From Raffaelea ambrosiae (lineage: Eukaryota > Ascomycota > Sordariomycetes > Ophiostomatales > Ophiostomataceae): a DNA stretch of 64,000 bases. The position numbers were made by a program, and so were the translations under genes. How positions within the stretch are numbered: the first letter of the stretch is position 1; each line of letters starts with the position of its first letter. The notes below the pieces were generated by a model. That model saw only the letters and a program-made list of their open reading frames with translations, had not been told where the DNA came from and made no database searches. The stretch lies in assembly GCA_002778195.1 (NCBI GenBank), contig PCDI01000015.1, forward strand, positions 800,366 to 864,365. Reading direction: 5' to 3'. Shown in pieces: positions 32,045 to 42,694 of the stretch.

Positions 32045-33976
32045 TCATCTCTTCGTGCGGTTAGTTATTTCCCAGAGAGACCTGAGCACTGCCAAGCCGC
32101 CCCCTTGGGTCTCAACCGTACGGCCGCGACCACGAGTGTTCGGGTCTGATCCTACGGCATCATAGGTTTGCGGCTCGTATTTGTTCGCGTTTTCGTCAAA
32201 TTTGGCTTGCTGGCCAGCAGCAGCGTGCTTGGTACGCCTGCTCGTCAAAGGAACCTGGTCACGATCGTCACCCAGCTCCTCGTGAATGGGTGGTGGTCTG
32301 GCGTGGGCGGGTGCCGGGACCCAGGTGCTGTCATCAGGTACACCGAATGTGCGGTAGTCGACACTATAGTTTCCAGACGGCGGGTTTGGTGGCGCAGAGT
32401 CGGCAGAGAAGGCCGTAGTCTGTAGTAGGCCCGCTGTCCACCACATCCCAAACTGGCCCTCTGTATTTTTGGTACCCAGGGCGGCAACCGCATTGTGCCG
32501 TATCCAACCCAAGTACGAGGCGCATGCATCAAGATGGTAATCTGCAATATGCGCGTCAGGCTGCACAGGATGGTCGCTTGTCAGGGTGACCGCGAGGTCC
32601 AGGGGAGCGCAAAATGCCGTGAGGTGGTGGAAGAAGATGCCCTTGAAAGTCTGACTATCTTGTGAACACCGTCCGGTGATATCGCACTGCTCTTCCAAGA
32701 CACCCGCCCTCCCAAGACCGTGCCATGGAGGCAACTGACCCGGCTTCAGCTCGGAAATGTTGTCCAGGGGAATGTCGCGGGCGAGGTCGTAGCCAGTGGC
32801 CTTGATGACAGACTGGACCAGCTTGTGACCATCCTTGAGAAACTGGACGTCTCCTGTGACTTTCCAAAGGCCAACCTGACCGGTGAGCACAACGCCCTGG
32901 TTGTAGGTATAAACCATATCATTGCGCGAGTCACACTGGGTGTTGGGGTTGCTGATATTGTTCCAGCCGCGAATGTGGAAGCCGTCTGTATATAGTCCTT
33001 GGGCATCCATCATGCCAGAGTTCTGCAGCCAGAAATAGCTCGTGACAGCCGCCTGCAGGTGCTTCAGCTCATGAGGCTCACGCGAATCTGCCGTGCTTGT
33101 GTCCGGGTCTTCGACCCGAGGGTCCTTCGTGTTGACGAAGGGTGAGGGGTTCCGATCTCCGGGAAAGTACAGATACATGGATGTCGAGGCAGCGATGTAC
33201 AGTTCGTTGGTGATGGAATTCTTGTAGGGTTCCAGACGTGGATTCCATATCATTCCGCCGCCACAGAGCGTCTCGTTCCAGCCGTGCGAAGCCAGGTCCC
33301 AGAATATGCGTGCGCGGTGAGAGAATGCTGGGGTCCAGACATTACCGTACCAAGACTGGTTGCGTAGGACCTCGGAAATGTCCTGGTTTGGACCAACAGA
33401 GGCGTCTGTCACATCACGTTTGCGATCGACGGAGCGATGGTAGACAGTTGTGTGGTAGTCGACAAACTCGATAAGCTCCAGCCAGCCCAGGACAACCCAT
33501 AGAATGTCATCGTAGGCCTCGTTGCGGATAGCAAACGAGTCTTGGCCAAAATAGTAACTCAGGAGATGCGAGAAGTAGGTTGTTATCAGGTTCTCCCTGG
33601 CCTGCATGTCATCGTCTTCCTCGGACTCCAGCCCGTGAGAGATGGAGCTGAGCGCGCCTGCTACATGGGTGCCCATCACCGCCGCCGTCCAGTCGATGGC
33701 CTTGGGCCATGTGCCCAGCCATGGCTCAAAGTACTCTTCCTGCAACACGCGCAGCGCGTCCAGGAAATCGTCGAGAAGTTCAGCATCGGAAGAGGCGGCG
33801 TCTAAACGGCGCCCGGCATGGCTCTCCTCTGCAGGGATCGTTTCGGATAGGGCTCGGATTTCGGTCACATCATGGGGTAAAAACGGGTTCTGAATGGGTG
33901 CTGACGGTCGGGCTGCGACGGGTGCAGCAGATACGGCCAGAGCCGCGCAGGTAATCCTGCGCAGACTCGGCATCAT
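32045..33976 (-). CDS. secreted glycoside hydrolase family 76 (endo-1,6-alpha-mannanase-like)
   Basis: An intronless gene of 643 residues beginning with two Met codons; the first (33976) is used. A signal peptide covers about residues 1-22. GH76 marks are VYTYNQGVVLTGQVGLWKVTG in the middle (the YNQGV block) and a later FKGIFFHHLTAFC segment. GH76 enzymes act on alpha-1,6-mannan; fungal Dcw1/Dfg5 members are GPI-anchored and crosslink wall glycoproteins. No strong hydrophobic C-terminal tail is visible here, so this looks secreted rather than GPI-anchored. The family normally has an adjacent Asp-Asp catalytic pair; I did not assign it with certainty. The last 70 residues are polar and unconserved-looking. 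Confidence 0.88.
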   Translation of the reverse strand: MMPSLRRITCAALAVSAAPVAARPSAPIQNPFLPHDVTEIRALSETIPAEESHAGRRLDAASSDAELLDDFLDALRVLQEEYFEPWLGTWPKAIDWTAAVMGTHVAGALSSISHGLESEEDDDMQARENLITTYFSHLLSYYFGQDSFAIRNEAYDDILWVVLGWLELIEFVDYHTTVYHRSVDRKRDVTDASVGPNQDISEVLRNQSWYGNVWTPAFSHRARIFWDLASHGWNETLCGGGMIWNPRLEPYKNSITNELYIAASTSMYLYFPGDRNPSPFVNTKDPRVEDPDTSTADSREPHELKHLQAAVTSYFWLQNSGMMDAQGLYTDGFHIRGWNNISNPNTQCDSRNDMVYTYNQGVVLTGQVGLWKVTGDVQFLKDGHKLVQSVIKATGYDLARDIPLDNISELKPGQLPPWHGLGRAGVLEEQCDITGRCSQDSQTFKGIFFHHLTAFCAPLDLAVTLTSDHPVQPDAHIADYHLDACASYLGWIRHNAVAALGTKNTEGQFGMWWTAGLLQTTAFSADSAPPNPPSGNYSVDYRTFGVPDDSTWVPAPAHARPPPIHEELGDDRDQVPLTSRRTKHAAAGQQAKFDENANKYEPQTYDAVGSDPNTRGRGRTVETQGGGLAVLRSLWEITNRTKR

Positions 33977-35512
33977 GGTCGCTGTAGGAAGACGTAGAAA
34001 TCAGGAGGACGGAGGGATACCAGTCACTGGGAACGAGCCATCTAGTCAAACAAGGAACGCGGCCAAGATGCAGCGATGTCGGCTACTCGCATGTATGAAA
34101 AGGCCAATATATCGGGCAACAAAACATTGATCTGACGGCCAGCTGAAAGACCCTCGGGGAGGTGCTGGGATTTTAAATCAAGGAGCAAACAGGTTCGGCT
34201 GAGGTGAGATGGAACGGACACTGTGCTGAAACGGCGACGCGGCGCAACGGGAGCAGAGATCCAGGGAATCCAGGAACAGGCGCTAGGATCGGGGGCTGAA
34301 GGCTACACGGAAGAGGGCGGCCGGCGAAAAAAAGGGAAACAAACTAGACAACAACCGCACGGCGGGCACACGTTCGAGGAAGATTCAGGCAAAAAAGACA
34401 AGGCTCCGAGTCGGCATTGAAAACGGAGGCAGAGAGTGGGTAAAGAACGAGGACGAGAGACAAGGGAAATGTAAGAAAGAAGGGGAAAGAATGGGCGCAG
34501 AAATAGAAAAAAAAAACTAGGGAGTGAGCACAGGACAGAGCCACGAGACGGAACAGAGGGGTTGTTCAGCGCCAGGGACTGTGAGACAGGATCAATGCGG
34601 CCATGCCACGAGGTCGGAGGCAGGTGAGTTAGGACGTGCGAGGACGATCGGGATGTGAGAGGACATGCGGAGGATCGAGCAGAGTGTCTGAGATTGACCA
34701 GCAAAAGCAGATTAAAAACTTAATGCATTTTAAAGATTAAAAATAGACCCTGCCCATGACAGAATAGATGGATTGCAGTGACCCCCCGTGTACCCGTGTG
34801 GGAAGGAGCGACCGACCCCTCCTCTCGGCGGCGGGACAGCCTCCTGTCAAACCCAGCAACACACCAAACGGCCAAACCAAAAACCCCACTCGCCCAGTTG
34901 TCGTCTGCCCATGTCTGTGGTTCGCTATTTTCCGATGCGGCTCACCGCCGGTTGTAGGGCATGCGGTCCACTGAAACTGCACGCCTCACCACTCATATGG
35001 CACCAGTGGTCACTGTGCCCTGCCGGGCCTACGCCTAAAACGGGCAGGTCATTCTCGCTAGAATGCCAGCAGAAAACCCTCAAGAACGCCTGCGCGGGGA
35101 AGCGGGGACCAAGCCGCAGAGTTGGGAAGGAGCACCTTGTGACACATCGTCAGATTCGCCCTTTCCTAATTTGTTCTCTTTTGCTTTTGCTTCACAGACA
35201 CGCTCAGAGAGTGTGACTCGCAAGAAGCGCTGTGTCTATGCAACATCTTGTGATCTAGTTATATTAGAGACCGAGACAAGGTTGGCCGCTCCCAGCAACC
35301 AGGCCGGGTTCTGATATTTGAAAAAGGTGTCTCTTCTTCTTTGTGTGTCTTGCCGCTTTAGGGGTTTCTATTACATGCCGGAAGGTACATGTCGGTCACG
35401 AGCCGTCATGCATACAGAACCACCACACCCTTTTCTTGTTGTTTCGTGACACGCATGACCACTTTTTTCGAGCGGCTTGTGTGTCGTTCACAACTGTCAC
35501 GATGCTGACACT
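33977..35512. other. intergenic region between GH76 and oxygenase genes
   Basis: 1.5 kb without a supported gene. It should hold the GH76 promoter (minus strand, close to 33977) and the oxygenase 3' end. The stretch 34300-34560 is purine-rich on the plus strand, equivalent to a C/T-rich leader for the GH76 transcript. Confidence 0.45.
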
Positions 35513-36912
35513 CTACTTGGCAACAGCGTCTGCCGCCCGGCGCACACTGGCCAGTTTCATTCTCTCGTCCCGCCACTGAATTGTCAGCAAATAGTAAGAA
35601 GCGGATGTGTTGTGTCTGTGTGTGCCCAAGAGAACGGAAATCGACGAGCGAGAGACGCAAACTCAGAGGACGAGGGGAACAGGAAAATGAAAAACACAAG
35701 AGTCAACCCACCTTGCCACAAGAGATCGGCGCATACCGCGCTGGGTGCTCCTCGTCCACACACGTCGGCGCCACCGCGCACTCGGCATCGTAGTTGAACC
35801 CAAAGAAGAACGGCATCGAGTACCGCGCACCCGCCTGTCGGTTGTACACCCGGTGCACTGTCGACCGGAACCGGTCGTTGGAAAGCCGCTGCAAAAAGTC
35901 GGCAATGTTGACCACCATCGTGCCCGGCTGGGGCGTGGCGCCGACCCATTCGTAGAGGTACTCTTTGTCGTCGCCTTCGGTCTCTTGTTTCTTGAGGAGA
36001 ACCTCCAGACCGCCGCTCTGGTCCTGCCACAGCAGTGTGAAGCACTGCATGTCCGTGTGGGAGCCGATGCCCACATCGATGGGCTTCTCCGGCTGGATCT
36101 CAGCCTCGGGCTCTTCCAGACCCGGATAACAAATGTAGAGGCCGTCCGAGCCCGGGTGCGTCGTCACGGCGTCAAAGTAGTCCTCGGGCAGGTCGAGCGC
36201 GAGCGCAAACAGGCGCACAAGGCCGCGGGCCAGCTGGAGACAGTTCTGCCACCAGGCAATGGTGGCCTCCTTGAAGCCCGGCAGGTACTGGGTGTTCTCC
36301 CAGACCCATTCGTCGCCCTGCGACAGGTCCTCGGGGAACCCTTCCGTCTTACCTGCATGCAATGGGTCGTACTGGGGCTGATACCGGAACTGGAAGCCCT
36401 CCTTGAAGTCTGGGAGCGGTCAGAGGAATATTGTCTAGATAGTGGAGAGGGGAGAAAAGTCCTCGTATCTTCCTACCCTTAGTCTCGGTCTTGTTGATCT
36501 GTCCCATGCGCACCGGCGAGTACCCATTCCCGAGTGGTCGCTGCCGGGAAAACAGCTTCATCTTGTCGTCCATGGGCTGAGAAAAGAAGCGCTGCGAGTG
36601 CTCCTGTGCACCCGCGATGACCGACTCGGGGATGCCATGGTTGCTCACGTAAAAGAAGCCGGCGCCGGTGGCGGCCGCCCGAATGGAGGCGGCGATGCGT
36701 GCTTTGCTTTTGGCTGCAGCATCGGCACCGCCGTGTCGAGCTTTCGTCTCCTCGTCCCCGTTGTAGAACCACAGGCCGTCGAGGTCGATGATAGGAATCT
36801 CGTCGGAGGTGGCCGGCCGGGTGGGGGCCGTGGACACCCGGCGGTACTCGGGGCCGGCGAGCGTGAGAAGCTCAACCTTGGTATAGCCGCGTTCAGCGAC
36901 AGCAGCAGGCAT
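35513..36912 (-). CDS. 2-oxoglutarate/Fe(II)-dependent oxygenase (isopenicillin-N-synthase-like)
   Basis: Three exons (36477-36912, 35712-36409, 35513-35575) give 398 residues. Introns are 67 and 136 nt, both with CTGAC-type branch sites. The last exon adds only 20 residues. The N-terminal DIOX_N block includes GFFYVSNHGIPESVI. The double-stranded beta-helix core supplies the iron ligands His263, Asp265 (in GSHTDMQCF) and His331 (in STVHRVYN), with Arg341 of RYSMPFFF as 2-oxoglutarate anchor. Such enzymes hydroxylate or desaturate small molecules in the cytosol. Flavonol-synthase-like fungal members are numerous and mostly uncharacterised, so the substrate cannot be given. No biosynthetic cluster partners lie next to it; the neighbouring dehydrogenase at 37380-38426 has its own promoter gap. 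Confidence 0.9.
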
Positions 36913-37379
36913 TGCGTTTTGTTGTGTGTGTTTCGCAAGAGGAAACGGGCGTGGCGACTTGGGCTTGCGCAGGAACCGTTTGTTATCTAGTTACTGCCGG
37001 TGGGTTTGACAGATGATAAGACCAGCTAATTACTTATGGCGGCATTTGGTCGAAAGATGCAGTCAGACTCGGATATCTGCAGCTCCGATTATCTTGCGCC
37101 CGAGGAGACGATAAGATGTGAGAGCATTTTACCAATTTAAGCAGAAAGGCGGGTTTCGCTGGAATGGTTCATTTTTGTTTTTATATAGTTACATGATTAT
37201 ATTCAACGTTGTTCTCTCGTTTATGTCTTTTCGGGTTGAGGTTCAATTTTCAATCTTGTTCTTGCATGGTGGTTTACTCGTAGAACGGACAGGAGTGATG
37301 TTTCCTTCTCAAAAATCTTCTCAAAAATCGTTTGCTTTAATTTGCCCGTGTATTCGGATGAAAATGCACCCCGACAAAC
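36913..37379. other. intergenic region: oxygenase promoter and SDR 3' flank
   Basis: 467 nt, no coding signal. Confidence 0.45.
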
Positions 37380-38426
37380 TCAGTTCTTGTCAAAATCGGC
37401 CGGCAGACCAACAGCCTCGAGACTCATCGCCCACAGGGTTGCTTCCTTCTCGGGGCTGTAGGCGTACGGTACATAACCAGCAACCAATTGTCCGGTACCT
37501 TCCATAAGAACGTCTGGCGGGACAGGGGGGGCAACCTCGCAGTTCTCAAGGAAGACACCGCCCTTGCCCTCGAGCTCCTCCGCCACCGCGCCAAACAGGG
37601 TCGTGGCGGCACCCTGCTCAGGGGAGCGAAAGAACCGGGCCATGTCTGTATTCTCGAGCACCTTGTCGGTGTACTCCCGGACGTAGCGCTGCAGAGGCGT
37701 GCGGATGCCGCCAGGCATCACGCTGTAGCCCTGGATGGCACCGCGGGGGTCCTTGCCGTAGAGGCGAGTAATCTGGTTGGCCATCCAAATGTTGGCCGTC
37801 TTGGAGTTGCCATAGGCGCCAACCGGGTCGTAGGCACCCTCCTTTGCGAGGTTGATGTCGTCCAGGTCGGTCTCCTTATAGCGGTGGCCCGAGCTGGACA
37901 CGTTGACGACACGACTAATGTACTCAGGGCTGGTCTTGGAGCCGGCCTGGAGCAGGTCGCGCAGCAGGGCAAAGAGGTAGAAGTGGGCAAAGTGGTTGGT
38001 GCCGATTTGCATCTCGAAGCCGTCCTTGGTCAGGGTGCGGGTGGGCACCATCATGATGCCAGCATTGTTGACGAGCAGGTTGAGGGACTTCTCCTTGCTG
38101 CGGACCTCCTCAGCAGCGGCCTTGATGCTGGCCAGGTCGGTAAGGTCCATCTTCAGCAGCTCGACCTTGCCAGTGCTCAGAACTGAGGAGAGGGCAGTCT
38201 TGGACTTGGCCAGGTCGCGGGCACCGGCGTAGACCTTGAAGCCGACCTTGACGAGGGCCTCAACGGTCGGGACACCAATGCCAGAAGAGGTGCCAGTCAC
38301 GACAGCGACCTTGCCGACAAACTTGCCCTCGGCGTTCTCGTCACGCACAATGTCGAGAGCGGTAGGGCGGGCATCGCCAGGGCCGTTGAGATTTTCGGGC
38401 TTGTAGGATTCGGCGTAGCGAGACAT
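37380..38426 (-). CDS. short-chain dehydrogenase/reductase
   Basis: An intronless 348-residue classical-type SDR. The NAD(P)-binding motif TGTSSGIG spans residues 44-51, the VNNAG structural motif 119-123, and the catalytic set is Ser178, Tyr205 and Lys209 (YGNSK). Such proteins oxidise or reduce alcohols and ketones with NAD(P)H. The resemblance is to fungal retinol-dehydrogenase/WW-oxidoreductase-like members with an N-terminal extension of about 35 residues before the Rossmann fold. No membrane segment or targeting peptide is obvious. The substrate cannot be predicted. The adjacent 2-oxoglutarate oxygenase on the same strand could be functionally linked, but the 467-nt gap and lack of other pathway genes make this weak. 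Confidence 0.9.
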   Translation of the reverse strand: MSRYAESYKPENLNGPGDARPTALDIVRDENAEGKFVGKVAVVTGTSSGIGVPTVEALVKVGFKVYAGARDLAKSKTALSSVLSTGKVELLKMDLTDLASIKAAAEEVRSKEKSLNLLVNNAGIMMVPTRTLTKDGFEMQIGTNHFAHFYLFALLRDLLQAGSKTSPEYISRVVNVSSSGHRYKETDLDDINLAKEGAYDPVGAYGNSKTANIWMANQITRLYGKDPRGAIQGYSVMPGGIRTPLQRYVREYTDKVLENTDMARFFRSPEQGAATTLFGAVAEELEGKGGVFLENCEVAPPVPPDVLMEGTGQLVAGYVPYAYSPEKEATLWAMSLEAVGLPADFDKN

Positions 38427-40031
38427 GTTTGGGTGGATGTGGTGTAAGTGCTTGGAGAGCTCTAGATGGAGTGATTTGAAGAAGTGTATGAAACGAACAA
38501 GATCTTGTGTGATCTATGGCTTGATTTGTTTTTTTTTTCTCTTTTATAACCCAATAGCTGATGATGCGATACAGGAGACGAGAACAACAAGAAACTGGGA
38601 GGAAGCAGGTCCTCCTTATATACACGAAGAACGAGATTGTGCTTCATCACTGTCCAGCTCGAAGCCGAGAGGACTTACACCATATTGATGACTTGCCCAT
38701 TCAGTCGCCACGACCAACCACCACATACAGCTTGGTAGTACAATACGAAGTGAACTCATGTTCACTTATTACAAAGCAGCAAGTTTTGTACTGTGGGCGT
38801 GGAGTCACCCAATTCGGGGATAACGGCCGAAGCCTTGGGCCTTGCATTAGCGGCCCCTTGGTGGAAAGCGAATAAAAAAACTGCCTTTGCGCTGGATCCT
38901 TCCACTGTCAGCGTCCCACAAGTCCTGCATGGCGAGGTAAAAAGTCCGCAAAATCCGGGCGCCTTTTGAATCTTTACATCTGATGGGTTCAGCCCAGATG
39001 CCGGCGGCATCTAGACGCATAGAGAATTAACGGGAGTGCCTGGAGATTGGGGATATGTAGCCACCAGGCCGGCTAGTGGATCGACTCTGCATTCCACTTG
39101 GCAGGCAATGATGTAATTTTCTTGCCGACTTTCTGGAGAATGTTGAGGTGGCGACCAGCACGCTCGCATGGAGCATCCCACCTACTGTGTTTACCCGGTG
39201 CATTTGCGGGAATGATAGACACGTGGACAAGTGTATAAGCGAATAAAGCATGAAATTTTATAAAAAAAAAAGAACCCCAAAAAACCTTGTATGTTAAATA
39301 CAACCTGCTCAAGGAACTAGCCTCCAAGACTGGAAGAAAGGGCAGGGTCGTCCGAGTATAGCAAACTCCATTGAACGCCTGCCAGTATTAGATACCGTAA
39401 ATACCTAGCCATGTATTCGTGTCCCATTCCGTCATATCATGCCGAGAAAGAATAGTAATCAAACGAAAGAAGAAATCAAAATGTTGAACGAGACTCAGCA
39501 GTGATGGAGCTTAAAGATGCCGTGTGAGGGATCAGGATTGAGAAATCAATGTCATACGTAGGGGGGGGGGGCGTATGAGAGAGCGCAGAGAGAGCGTGGT
39601 AGGAGTGCAACTAAATCGTAGGAAAGGTGTGCCGTGTCCGTGGAACGGGTGATGAGTCTGTGGAAAGAATATGGGGGAGGGATGAGTTGGACTCATGCAG
39701 TCGACGAGGGTCTAAGCGGACTGAGACGCGGACTGATGCGGACGCAGGCAGACATGAATAGACGAGGCAGGCGGCTGTCTAACAGAAGGAAGACCAGAAG
39801 ACAGTACGCCCAAGAAGTATATAGTCGTCAACGTCCATTGTGAAGCTGGCCAAGAAGCCAACGGAGCTTGGCGGGAAACAAAAACAGACAGAAGATGAGT
39901 GAAGGGAGAAGAAACAAACAAGAGTCCAATCAACTCCTTCATGCCCTTCTTCAATGTCGTTCTTGTCTCCAATCGTCAGTCATTCCTCTCTTCGCCTTGG
40001 TGCCTGTTGGAAGATGGCCAAACCATCTTCC
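38427..40031. other. intergenic region: SDR promoter and adenylate kinase 3' flank
   Basis: 1.6 kb without a supported gene. It contains a G homopolymer of about 12 bases near 39560. Confidence 0.45.
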
Positions 40032-41086
40032 CTACCGAAGACCGTCTTCCACAACAAAGCGCCGCTCAAACTCGGCAAAGAGCTTCGGGCTGATCTCGTC
40101 GCTGCTGTTACCCTCGACTTCCCACAGGACGCCCTGCTTGGCATAGTGGTCCAGCAGCGGCTCGCTCGTCTGCAAGAACTTCTCGAAGCGCGAGCGGTAG
40201 ACCTCCTCGCTGTCGTCGGCGCGGCGCACGAGCGGCTCGCCAGTGATGTCGTCGCGGCCGGGGACCTTGGGGGCGTTGAAGGACTCGTTGTAGACACGAC
40301 CCGAAGGCTCGTGGACCCAGCGGGTGGATATGCGCTCGAGGATGACCTCAAAGGGCGTCTTGAGGGAGACGACGAGGTTGACGGGCACGATGGCGTCAAG
40401 CTGGGCGGCCTGGGCGGCGGTGCGCGGGAAGCCATCCAGCAGGAAGGACGCCGACGGGTCGTTGGAGAGCTGGGCAGTGGAAATCGACGCAGCAGCAGCA
40501 GAGACAGCGGAAGCGGAAGAAACATCCGCAGCAGGTGGTGGCGCCTTGTTGGTGGACAAGAATGTGGCTACCTCGGCATCAAATTCGGCCGAGGTAGCGG
40601 CGGAAGCAGATGGAGATGCTGAATGGCTGCTAGTCGAGATAGCAGAGGACGCTAGAGTGAGGATATCAGGACGGCCACTCTGCAGGATCCAGCCGCGGGT
40701 GTTGAGCTCGTTGCGAATGAGGCGGATGATGAGGTCGTCGGGCACGAGGCCGCCAGCCTTGATGGTGCTCTCGACTTTGATTCCTGCCGGATGTTAGTGG
40801 GAGCGAACGCGGAAGAAACCGAGAGCGGGAAAGAGCAAGCAGGATACGGCGCGAGTTCTTCAGGGGGCGGTTGGCGTCTTGCCTCTGACGATATATTCTC
40901 TTTGCCTCCAGCTCCTAGTTACCACTCACCGAGAGGTGTCCGATTCTTCACCTGGTACCGGAGCAGGTCGCCGGAACTGAGATGCGCCAGCTGGGGAAAG
41001 CGGCCGAGCAGGCGCTCGGACTGGGTGCCCTTGCCCACGCCGGGCGCGCCGACGAGGATGACGCGTGCGGCTCTACGAAGTCGCAT
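40032..41086 (-). CDS. adk2: GTP:AMP phosphotransferase (mitochondrial adenylate kinase, AK3/Adk2 type) with inserted low-complexity segment
   Basis: Two exons (40930-41086, 40032-40783) give 302 residues; the 145-nt intron has an ACTAAC branch site. The P-loop GAPGVGKGT is at residues 13-21, SSGDLLR follows in the NMP-binding region, and FLLDGFPRT begins near 166. The lid region VHEPSGRVYN and KVPGRDDITGEPL have no zinc cysteines, as in fungal AK3 enzymes. The family phosphorylates AMP with GTP in the mitochondrial matrix; the basic N-terminus (MRLRRAARV) is compatible with import. The remarkable feature is about 70 residues rich in Ser, Ala and Thr (about 86-158), placed between the conserved ...RGW and LLDGFPRT blocks; yeast Adk2 is about 225 residues without it. 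The insert has no stop codons and no clear splice sites. Confidence 0.92.
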
Positions 41087-42694
41087 CGTGAGGGAAGAGT
41101 TCGGGTGAAGTAACAGCGAAGATGCACAGCAAAAACCCAAAAAAAAAACCCAGTTCCAGAACACAGCACACCAAAAAGTCGAGGAAAAAAAATGAATGCT
41201 CCCCGAAACGACAGAACAGCAAAGCAGACCAAAAATATCAGAACAGAATAGTAAAGTCAAAAGCGTAGAAAACGGGGGTTTCGCACAAATTAGTACTCTG
41301 CGAAACACTACCAACAACGCACGCACAACGACAAAAAACCGGCCGTAGGATCAGGCGAGAAACGCGGATTCTGTGGGAAATGCGGAGGAGGCAGAAGCAG
41401 GGCCGCACTAAAAGCAAATTCACTGTGGGGAAGACCCAGGCTAGTTCCCCAGAGGAGCACCGCGCAGGTGCATCCCGAGGGGGCTACAGTGCACCTCTAG
41501 GTGGCTGCATGGTGCGCACGCAGCCGGATAAGGGGAACTCTCGGCGTTTGGAGGACGCGCTATAGTGGCGGTTGGCTGGCGGTCCTGTGGCTCTGAAGGT
41601 GCCTGCCGCTTCTACCCGGCCGGATACCATCTCAACCACCATCGGGCAGCCGGAGCGGCTCCGTCTCGTTGCAGCGCGAGAAAGGACAGCAGCGTCCGCT
41701 GATCCGCAGCTGTGGTAAACAAGCTGCGATCACGAAAAGACGCACGATGGACTAGTTGAATGGCTTGCATGCCTTTTCGTTATCAAAAGCGCGGGGGGGC
41801 CACCATTTTTATTATCAGGGAGCAAACACATGGGGTAAGAAGATCCTCCCTATCTCTGCCCAGGCCAGGCCAGGGACCATCCCTGGTTGGTTGTTGCCGA
41901 GGGGGCTGTGAGACATGTAGTGCTCTGTCAGCATCTTTGTGTGCTACTATGACAGTGTTGATTCTTCGCAGCGGGATTCGAGCGCGGCTTCCTCCTGCTG
42001 GCGCAATCTTGCCCAGGGGCCCTCTTTGTTGGACTTAGCGGTGTTTTCACAGCGGCTACAGCGCCCAGGGGTGCCTGTGTCTCTGGTCAGGTACGGCGAA
42101 AGATACGGCTGTCTCCAGCGAAAATGGGACACATGGCGTCATCCTCAACAAAGAATACATCTCCGAGGCGCACGGTAGTTACTAAATTCCGAGATCCATC
42201 GTGGCAGGGACAGCGTGGCCACGGCAGTGAGATAGCACCAAAAATAAGAAAAAAAAAAACAGGAAAAAAAAATCTTGTGATAGCGTGCCCCAACACAGAT
42301 CGCTGGAGCCAAACCCCACATCTTCACGTGATCCGACACATGACTCTTTATTGCCTGGACCCCTACTCAGCGACTACCGTCCGCGGCTGATTGGCTTACC
42401 CAGCGACGGAGGATCTGGGCTTGCTCCGTTCTGACGTTTTCGCTGACCACTGGCTCCGAACTGCTCTCCCTCCCTACCCTGATCACTACGCTCTCTTCAT
42501 TCCAACTACTCTCGCTCCATCACGTTTTTGCCTCCCTGGAGACGAGTTCGAGTACCTATTTATTTCTGATTACAGTCTTTTTGTTTTTTGTTTCCATCTG
42601 TACCATCACTACCGAACGATATTGTGTGTGTACTGTTTAATTTTTGTGTCAACTACCGATCCTCTCCTTTTTTATATCTCATTACTGCGCCAAC
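41087..42694. other. divergent intergenic region between adenylate kinase and LETM1 genes
   Basis: 1.6 kb with both promoters and no supported gene. A short inverted repeat AGGTGCA...TGCACCT lies near 41466-41497. The last 250 nt before 42695 are C/T-rich on the plus strand. Confidence 0.45.
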
